Below, in pieces: positions 34,966-43,479 of a DNA stretch of 43,479 nt. Source of the stretch: Lingula anatina (Eukaryota; Brachiopoda; Lingulata; Lingulida; Lingulidae); contig NW_019775566.1 in NCBI RefSeq assembly GCF_001039355.2, forward strand, positions 1-43,479, written 5' to 3'. Both the position numbers and the translations under genes were made by a program. The notes beneath the pieces were generated by a model. The model saw only the letters and a list, made by a program, of their open reading frames with translations, did no database searches and was not told the DNA's origin. The first letter of the stretch is position 1. Every line of letters begins with the position of its first letter.

Positions 34966-35685
34966 TAAGGAGTTCAAAAGTACTGCACTTTTGGCCAGAA
35001 AAAGTACACTCTGAAATCAACTATAATTTCTGTGTCATTCCTCATATTGGGTCAAATAAAGGGGATTGGGGGGGGGGGGGGTCACTATTTCAACAATAAA
35101 TAACCCTGTTGACATTACTGGCCACAGGCAACAACAATGTGATCTGTGGATGTGAAGCAGTTTTTAGTAAGAAAGAAAAGGATGGGAGATAGGTTAGCCA
35201 GTATGAAAATATCGGAAAGAAAATGACCTGAATGACAAGCTTTAAATCAATATCCTGATCAGCATATCTCTGCAGCAAATCTAAGTGAATAATTGAATAT
35301 TAACATTGAGGAAAAGTGAATTCCAATAATATAAATAAACATAAGAGGATAACGCTGAGGGAATAGGATAAATATAATGACAAGAAGATGATTCATATAA
35401 GATATGATCAAACCAGACCTTGCGTGTAAACACCAACTTATCACAGCCTTGGGGAGAACAACTCTCGCTGACACTTTATCATTTGCCATTTCAGAATGAA
35501 AAAAAATGGTGGAAAAATAGATTTAGTATCACCTACACAAAGTGTACAAACAAGTTCTCTTCTAGAGCTTTTAGAGCATTTTTACAGTACTAGTAAACAA
35601 TTGAGTCAGAATATGTTTGGTATTTAGTAAAAGCTGATATTCATCAGGTTAAAAAAAGATCATCAACAAGATATCGAGTTGTAAA

Positions 35686-35899
35686 ACCTCCTTTACATTG
35701 GACCACATCCTTTCTGTGTCCTTTGCCAGACCATGAAACTGGCATCGCTGTAGTCGTAGAAAAAAAGCACAAGCATCACTTTGGTTGCAGAAAGAATGCT
35801 CAATGATTGGCCAGTTGTCAGCACGTAATTTCTTTTTTTTCTCTGAAACGGGGCCTATTACAGAACACAGAAAGGATGCCATCCAGTGTAAAGGGAGCT
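35686..35899. mobile_element. MITE-like element (duplication copy 1)
   Basis: Left CTCCTTTACATTGGACCACA plus TCCTTTCTGTGTCC is inverted as GAACACAGAAAGGATGCCAT plus CCAGTGTAAAGGGAG at the right. The 77-aa ORF across it reads through the palindrome and is not a gene. Confidence 0.7.
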
Positions 35900-36669
35900 T
35901 AGACTAGTAGTAAGAAAGACTTAGTAATGAATGGGTGCTGCTATGGTGGCTGGGACATTGGCATAAACAGAATTATAACTCTCAAAATACGATGTCCTGC
36001 TGTGAACTATGTCATGACTAACAGAGTAAGTCCCAAAACCAAAGAAAATTCCCAGTTAAAATGTGAAGAATACATAAGTATCAGAACTATACACAGAGCT
36101 GAAAAACTAGACTAGTAGAGGAAGATTCCCATCTGCAAATTTACTTTGAAACTGTTGACCAATTTAAGTACAACGTCTAATAAATCTCAAGTTAAATTTT
36201 CTAGTATGTAAAACAAATGTTAGCTTTGAAATTGCACAACACATATTTAGGAGGTTGTTGGTGAGCAGGAGAGAGGTTGCAAGTTCACATATTTGTCACT
36301 TGACAACTGTGTCTGAAATGCGGTTAGTAAATGACCTATCTACGTAACTTTCAATCCTGCCTTTAGACTATGGACGCACTACCTGCCTTTGACTTCTAGA
36401 CCATGTTATCTACTTGTACAGGTAAAGCAATTAGCGCATAGCTCCAGGTATTAATAGCACCTGACCAGGTGAACGGAGGATTAAGGAATCAATCTAATCT
36501 TTGTGCCTAGACACTTGGGCATTGCAGCAGATTTATTACATTGTGTTCGATAACAAAGTAAATGCTGTCCATCCCGTGGTAAAACCATGGATGAAACACT
36601 TGACCAGTACTTGACCAGCCATAAAAATGAGAAATCAAGGAAGGCACTATGATGTAATAAATGCAATAT

Positions 36670-36904
36670 AACACCCCATTTCCATAGATTTTTAGATCGA
36701 TCTATCCCTGTGGGGAGTCTCACTAGATTACTAGTACTGTCAGCTTGGCCAGCTTAAGCGTCTGTCCCGCCTACTAAAAGCTGTAAGGTGGTAATTAACT
36801 ATGGTGTCCGCTCGGCTGACTGCAATTTAGCCTGAACCCCCAGGGAGTTAGGTCGATCTAAAACTTAATCTTTAGATCGATCTAAATCTCTGGGAAAGCA
36901 CCCT
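36670..36904. mobile_element. Related MITE, copy 3 (duplication copy 1)
   Basis: Inverted ends near ACCCCATTTCCATAGATTT and CTCTGGGAAAGCACCCT, inner arms with TAGATCGATCTA, and the same centre (AAGCTGTAAGGTGGTAATTA) as copy 2. It holds a short extra stretch near 36855-36880 absent from the allelic copy. Confidence 0.65.
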
Positions 36905-38334
36905 AAGTAGCAGAGATGAATTGAAATACACAAGTGGTTAATGCATGTGGATTTTATATGCATGCACTAATGACTCAATCTTTTTCAATGGGCAAAATGA
37001 TCAAACTTTCAGATACATAATTTAAATCACAAAACTATATTTCTATACAACATTTGTGGTGCTTTTACTGCAAAGAACAGAACTATAGAGTAGCCTGCTT
37101 TTTAATTTTGTTGCTACCACTCAATAAGAATGTTTTAATTAAAAAAAAAATGACTTGAAAAATACAGTCTCCCTAAAATGCACCTGCTGAAAAGATCGAG
37201 TAATTACTGTATTTCAAGTCACACTATGCCAGTCTATGGAGAGCCGCAGCCGATGTTGAACCACAGATAGGAGAAATATATTATAGGGCACAGCGAGGGG
37301 TAGAAGGCAGTCAAATGTGACGCCGTGTTTGTATGCACGTTATAATGTCTGGGACTTTTTGATCTCAAAGTCATCTGCGATATAAATAAAATAACTTAAA
37401 AAAGGTACCCAGAGCTCTAACATATGAGGAATTGCACGCTAGTATAAATTTCACCAAAGAAATGAAGCTAGAAGTAAAAAGGGATACTGCTCATTATTGT
37501 ATTTTGTATGTTTGTGTTCAAAAAGCAGCATCTTGCTGACTTAGAAGGCAGGTGAAATACTGATGAAATACTTGACCAAACATGAAAAATGAGAAATCAT
37601 GAAAAGTACCAAAGGGTAGAAAAATCTGGCTTATACTGCTTATCATAGAAGACCTGGACCCCGTTTAAAAACATTGTCAAAAGAAAAGAAAATTTAAGAT
37701 CCACAACAGGGCTATGATAATAAAACATAAATAAATGCACCGCTAAATTGATCCAGACAGGATCAACCATACTATGACAAAAAAAAATGATAAAAATGGA
37801 TTCCTCCTGGATATGCTCCATCCACCAGTTAGATAACATATAAAAAAATATCAATATTGGCAATACAAATATGTTTTTTTTTTCCCTTCCGGTCGAGAGT
37901 GCAAGAACTCCTAGTTGACTGAGTCAATGAACCTAAAGAGCCATTGGGAAAAAAATCTTCATTGATTTCAAATAATCACCTACATGAAGGGCACCCTATC
38001 AAAGCATACAGAATGCCTTTAACACAAAGCTGAGAATTTATGACCAGACAGAAAAAAAGACAATTTCAGTTTGAAGAAAGTTATCTATTTTGTTTCTGAT
38101 GAAGAATTCTCAGGGTTAACAGCTGACTTGATACATATGAAACATATTCTTCTGCCAGTAAGATGATAAAAAAAAGAGACTACTGTCTATTAAAGCCTTG
38201 ACACCACACATCTAATAAACGTGTCACCTGCTGCTTTAAGACATAGAATAAACACTTACAGTCATTCATTAACCCACACACTCTCCTCCATTCTCCACCA
38301 TATGCCCACTGTCTCACACTCCACAGATCCATCT

Positions 38335-38423
38335 CTGGCAGTCCACTCATTCTCCAGTATAGTCACAGCAAAACAGAGTACCCATTCTCCAGTATAGTCA
38401 CAGCAATACATACCCATTCTCCA
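38335..38423. repeat. Short tandem repeat at the end of duplication copy 1
   Basis: Units containing CATTCTCCAGTATAGTCACA recur up to the single N. The homologous diverged units are at 41265-41344. An array of this kind could have stopped contig extension. Confidence 0.7.
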
Positions 38424-38643
38424 NACTGACACTTTATCATTTGCCATTTCAGAATGAAAAAAAATGGTGGAAAAATAGATTTAGTATCACCTAGACAAAG
38501 TGTACAAACAAGTTCTCTTCTAGAGCTTTTAGAGCATTTTTACAGTACTAGTAAACAAGTGAGTCAGAATATGTTTGGTATTTAGTAAAAGCTGATATTC
38601 ATCAGGTTAAAAAAAGATCATCAACAAGATATCGAGTTGTAAA

Positions 38644-38857
38644 ACCTCCTTTACATTGGACCACATCCTTTCTGTGTCCTTTGCCAGACCATGAAACTGG
38701 CATCGCTGTAGTCGTAGAAAAAAAGCACAAGCATCACTTTGGTTGCAGAAAGAATGCTCAATGATTGGCCAGTTGTCAGCACGTAATTTCTTTTTTTTCT
38801 CTGAAACGGGGCCTATTACAGAACACAGAAAGGATGCCATCCAGTGTAAAGGGAGCT
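38644..38857. mobile_element. MITE-like element (duplication copy 2)
   Basis: Near-identical counterpart of 35686-35899 with the same inverted ends; the ORF translation is identical in both copies. Confidence 0.7.
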
Positions 38858-39622
38858 AAGACTAGTAAGAAAGACTTAGTAATGAATGGGTGCTGCTATG
38901 GTGGCTGGGACATTGGCATAAACAGAATTATAACTCTCAAAATACGATGTCCTGCTGTGAACTATGTCATGACTAACAGAGTAAGTCCCAAAACCAAAGA
39001 AAATTCCCAGTTAAAATGTGAAGAATACATAAGTATCAGAACTATACACAGAGCTGAAAAACTAGAGGAAGATTCCCATCTGCAAATTTACTTTGAAACT
39101 GTTGACCAGTTTAAGTACAACGTCTAATAAATCTCAAGTTAAATTTTCTAGTATGTAAAACAAATGTTAGCTTTGATATTGCACAACACATATTTAGGAG
39201 GTTGTTGGTGAGCAGGAGAGAGGTTGCAAGTTCACATATTTGTCACTTGACAACTGTGTCTGAAATGCGGTAAGTAAATGACCTATCTACGTAACTTTCA
39301 ATCCTGCCTCTAGACTATGGACGCACTACCTGCCTTTGCCTTCTAGACCATGTAATCTACATGCACAGGTAAAGCAATTAGCGCATAGCTCCAGGTATTA
39401 ATAGCACCTGACCAGGTGAACAGAGGATTAAGGAATCAATCTAATCTTTGTGCCCAGACACTTGGGCATTGCAGCAGATTTATTACATTGTGTTCGATAA
39501 CAAAGTAAATGCTGTCCATCCTGTGGTAAAATCATGGATGAAACACTTGACCAGCACTTGACCAGCCATAAAAATGAGAAATCAAGGAAGGTACTATGAT
39601 GTAATAAATGCAATATAACACC

Positions 39623-39824
39623 CCATTTCCATAGATTTTTAGATCAATCTATCCGTGGGGAGTCTCACTAGATAACTGTCAGCTTGGCCGGCTTAAGCGT
39701 CTGTCCCGCCTACTAAAAGCTGTAAGGTGGTAATTAACTATGGTGTCCGCTCGGCTGACTGCAATTTAGCCTGAACCCCCAGGGAGTTAGGTCGATCTAA
39801 ATCTCTGGGAAACACCCTAAGTAG
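39623..39824. mobile_element. Related MITE, allelic counterpart of copy 3 (duplication copy 2)
   Basis: Same element as 36670-36904, shorter by the extra inner stretch and by a few bases around the CTAGATTACTAGTACTGTC part. Confidence 0.65.
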
Positions 39825-41161
39825 CAGAGATGAATTGAAATACGCGAGTGGTTTACGCATGTGGAGTTCACATACACAGGGTAATGACTCAATCTTTTTC
39901 AATGGGCAAAAATTATCAAACTTTCAGATACATAATTTATATCACAAAACTATATTTCCATATAACATTTGTGGTGTTTTACTGCAAGGAACAGAACTAT
40001 AGAGAAGCCTGCTTTTTAATTTTGCTGCTACCACTCAATAAGAATGTTTTAATTTAAAAAATATGACTTGAAAAATACAGATTCCCTAAAATGCACCCGT
40101 TGAAAAGATCGAGTAATTACTGTATTTCAAGTCACACTATGCCAGTCTATGGAGAGCCGCAGCCGATGCTGAACCACAGATAGGAGAAATATATTATAGG
40201 GCACAGCGAGGGGTGGAAGGCAGTCAAATGTGACGCCGTGTTTGTATGCATGTTACACTATGTCTGGGACTTTTTGATCTCAAAGTCATCTGCGATATAA
40301 ATAAAATAACTTAAAAAAGGTACCCAGGAGCCCTAACATATGAGGAATTGCACGCTAGTATAAATTTCACCAAAGAAATGAAGCTAGAAGTAAAAAGGGA
40401 TACTGCTCATTATTGTATTTTGAATGTTCATGTTCAAAAAGCACCAACCTGCAGAGGGGGATGAAATTCCTGAGCAGACAAGAAAAATGAGAAATCATGA
40501 AAAGTACCAAAGGGTAGAAAAATCTGGCTAATACTGCTTATCATAGAAGACCTGGACCCCGTTTAAAAACATTGTCAAAAGAAAAGAAAATTTAAGATCC
40601 GCAACAGGGCTATGATAATAAAACATAAATAAATGCACCGCTAAATTGATCCAGACAGGATCAACCACACTATGACAAAAAAAATGATAAAAATGTGTTC
40701 CTTCTGGATATGCTCCATCCACCAGTAAGATAACATATAAAATATCAATATCGGCAATACAAATATGTTTTTTTTCCTTCCGGTCGAGAGTGCAAGAACT
40801 CCTAGTTGACTATGTCAATGAACCTAAAGAGCCATTGGGAAAAAAATCTTCATTGATTTCAAATAATCACCCACATGAAGTGCACCCTATCAAAGCATAC
40901 AGAATGCCTTTAACACAAAGCTGAGAATTTTATGACCAGACAGAAAAAAGACAATTTCCGTTTGAAGAAAGTTATCTATTTTGTTTCTGATGAAGAATTC
41001 TCAGGGTTAACAGCTGACTTGATACATATGAAACATATTCTTCTGCCATTAAGATGATAAAGAAAAGAGACTTCTCTACATAAAGCTTTGACACCATACA
41101 TCTGACAAACATGTGTCACCTGTCACTTAAAGACACAGAATAAACACTTACACTCATTCAT

Positions 41162-41165
<4 letters not shown>

Positions 41166-41207
<42 letters not shown>
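41166..41207. repeat. CA microsatellite present in only one duplication copy
   Basis: About 18 CA units at 41166-41207. The homologous place in the other copy (about 38273-38283) has only ACCCACACACTC, as expected of allelic length variation. Confidence 0.9.
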
Positions 41208-41345
41208 ACCTCTATTCTCCACCATATGCCCACTTTCTCACACTCAGCACATCCCTCTCTGGCAGTCGTCCCGTTCTCCAATATAATCATAATATAACAT
41301 ACCCATTCTGCAGTACAGTCATAATTTAACATACCCATTCTCCAN

Positions 41346-41511
41346 AAGTGGCGTGGGAGAGAAATTGATCGGTGATTTGCCGCTGAGACGCATCCTGATT
41401 CTAGAAGTCTGCTCTTCTGCAGGTGTTGGTCTTCTAAGTGATAGCGGGGAAATGCTTGTTTGAGCGAATACAAATCAAGACACAGAAGTGTCAATCTGCT
41501 TGCTTGTCATT
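41346..41511 (-). CDS. Candidate 5' exon of EEPD1-like B, cut by an assembly join
   Basis: On the minus strand an acceptor-like TGTCTTTCCAG precedes a more GC-rich stretch that reaches ATG at 41391-41393 and then reads MRLSGKSPINFSPTPL before breaking at the single N (41345). Position and strand would suit the missing first exon of copy B, but no EEP motif is visible and other frames contain stops. The call is tentative. Confidence 0.22.
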
Positions 41512-42213
41512 CTGGAAAGACAACAACAAAAAATCCATTAATACTTGTCGTATATATGTACGTGATAAAATACAATATGCGATAGAAATGGCAAACTTCT
41601 AGAATAATCTATCAATCTCTTGTTGCAAAATGCCAATAATGCGATGACAAGAAAGGAGGCAAAATTATCGAATAATCTATCATTCTTTTTATCCTAAACA
41701 GCTAAATGCAAATGATCCATTAGAAGCACATCTAATAAGTGGATCCCTGCTAGTGTGAAGAAACAATAAGCCTGAATGTAATAAATATCAAACAAAAGCA
41801 TAAAGACCATCTTTTAGACATGAAAATCATTTTACTTTAGAACAGAACCAATTTGAAAAGGAAAGAAACTGAGCACATCTGGGCCAAATTTAAAAAAAAA
41901 TATATAAATCTATGTCCTCTTTCTTTTTTTTTTAAGTTTATCTGAGTACTTAAATTTTTAAAACAAAATAACAGAAAACTATAAACCCTGGGCCTTCAAC
42001 TATCTTTCACTGGTAAAGCTAATGGACAAGTGAATACATTATTAATGGAAATGTTCACCTTTCAGTCTGGCACTGTCTGCCAGACTATTTATCACGGTAG
42101 TAAACAAAATTCCACAAAGTTCATAGTGTCAATGTATAGGTCATGCAAAGGAATATATACGTCATCATACAATAAAAACATTCCTTATTCTCCTATCTGA
42201 CAACTACTGCCCA

Positions 42214-42497
42214 GGGAAGAAGAAGGTATAAGATAGGTCAACTTCTCATGTATCATAACTAATAAGCAATTGCAAAAAGCAGGCCTTATAAACGGATTTG
42301 GCGTTTACTAACACTACCCGCAGATCTTTTAGCACTAACGCCCATATTAACCCCCTAACCCAGTGCTAGAAGATCTGCGGGTAGTGTTAGTAAACACCTA
42401 ATCTGTTTATAAGGCCTGTTTTTGCAATATGTTAAAAGCTGCTTGTTAGTCATGATACATGAGAGGTTGACCTATCTTATACCCTCTTCTTCTCTCC
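42214..42497. mobile_element. Long palindromic MITE, about 284 bp
   Basis: The left arm runs from GGGAAGAAGAAGGTATAAGA through TAGGTCAAC, CATGTATCATAACTAATAAG and GCAGGCCTTATAAAC to CACTACCCGCAGATCTT. The right arm mirrors this order in reverse, ending GACCTATCTTATACCCTC and TTCTTCTCTCCC. The loop is about 35 bp (CCCATATTAACCCCCTAACC). Confidence 0.8.
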
Positions 42498-43144
42498 CTT
42501 TCTCCTTCCCTCTTTCTTTCTCTCCCCCCCCCTCTCTCTCTCTCTTGTTAAACTTAACAAATAGAACCCATCAGCATTTATTCTACTGAATATTTTCTAA
42601 AATATTGATAAATGTGAACAAAAAATTACTGAAATAAAAATAAAAAAACTAAACATTTAAATCTGACATTGATTGAAGTGAAATATCATAAAGTATGTCA
42701 AAATACACAAACTAATTTTATTTTGGTTTTGTTTTCTGTATCATAAAATGGTGGACAAAGTAGTTAGTTACTGTACATAAATTCAGGAACCATTCGGGGT
42801 TTTTTAACAATACTTCTTTATAAATATATCATGTATTCAAAATGAAAGTTTGCGTAAAAATTTCAATTGAGTCATCGCTGTTTCACCTCCTACAATGACT
42901 AAGCAAAAGGTTTGATTTTAACAGAAAAGATAAACAACTAATTCATCTTATAAAAACAATGCACCAGTGGAGGAAAAACATTGAGAATAAGCTTACTACA
43001 GACTAGAAAGAAATAAACAGGCATCAGCTCGAGTAAACTACCATCTTTCTTTTTAATACCCAACCCCATTTGTATTCTATCCTCAGTTGATATACCACTG
43101 GGCACATGTACTTCTCACAGTGAAGATATTTACACCTCAGTCAC

Positions 43145-43212
43145 CGTCTAGTGCTTTGCTATTCTTTATATAAAATGACATATGGAAAGAGTGGCAGAGC
43201 ACTAGACTGTGG
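43145..43212. repeat. Short inverted repeat
   Basis: CACCGTCTAGTGCTTTGC pairs with GCAGAGCACTAGACTGTG with a few mismatches, and the inner TTATATAAAATGACATATGG may be part of the loop. Confidence 0.5.
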
Positions 43213-43315
43213 CTTTAGGGTATATTAATTTACTAGACACCACTGAAAGTGAGCTTATCCAAGATTCCACGTCAACTAACTTGCATATATATCAACTATA
43301 GGTGCCAGCTTTCAC

Positions 43316-43479
<164 letters not shown>

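Larger units (their letters stand above)
35468..38423. repeat. Direct duplication, copy 1 (2.96 kb)
   Basis: Matches 38425-41344 over its whole length in the same order and orientation, with scattered substitutions and small indels. Examples are an extra ACTAGTAG near 36110, extra bases in the MITE near 36860, and the lack of the CA microsatellite found in copy 2. It ends in a short tandem repeat and a single N. Probably the alternative haplotype of copy 2. Confidence 0.9.
38425..41344. repeat. Direct duplication, copy 2 (2.92 kb)
   Basis: Starts right after the single N at 38424, at the base homologous to 35468, and ends at a single N (41345) after the same string CATACCCATTCTCCA that precedes the first N. 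Contig-like borders on both sides argue for an assembly-level rather than biological duplication. Confidence 0.9.

Noticed and set aside
35649-38840. Two identical 77-aa ORFs as a possible small conserved gene
   Set aside because: Both read across the same palindromic MITE in the duplicated segment, and their identity reflects the duplication.

Overview
The window is nuclear DNA of an animal. It has intron-rich genes with GT-AG introns, AT-rich introns and spacers, many microsatellites, and many short palindromic (MITE-like) DNA transposons. All protein genes are ordinary metazoan orthologues. The MITE density and what looks like strong haplotype divergence suggest a marine invertebrate. A lancelet is my first guess and an echinoderm my second, but the sequence alone does not settle this.

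Layout. Positions 1-6120 hold no gene I can support, only transposon fragments and MITEs. A gamma-SNAP gene (NAPG; 10 coding exons, 320 aa) lies on the minus strand at 6121-11272. Divergent from it, with 297 bp between the two start codons, is a plus-strand gene at 11570-14383 (5 exons, 498 aa) for a MATCAP/KIAA0895-type (DUF1704) tubulin tyrosine carboxypeptidase with an intact HEVGTH zinc motif. After a 2.7-kb spacer come two minus-strand tandem paralogues related to EEPD1 (endonuclease/exonuclease/phosphatase domain protein). Copy A (17072-23211, 7 exons, 391 aa) is complete and keeps every recognisable catalytic residue. Copy B (27744-32926, 6 exons recognised) has matching intron phases but altered catalytic positions, and its 5' exon is missing or lies in unassembled sequence.

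The right end (32927-43479) is gene-poor. Segments 35468-38423 and 38425-41344 are near-identical direct copies, each ending in a single N. This is best read as two haplotypes placed in tandem by the assembler. The window ends in a long CA/GA microsatellite.

The genes do not form an operon-like system. NAPG serves membrane fusion, MATCAP microtubule detyrosination, and the EEPD1-like pair is a local tandem duplication. The most unusual signals are a 69-bp triplicated segment carrying the catalytic GDFN motif and a 5' splice site in EEPD1-like A, and the active-site substitutions in EEPD1-like B. Next come the transposon families with visible target-site duplications, one of them nested in another. 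I found no tRNA or rRNA gene, no CRISPR array and no intact autonomous transposon.
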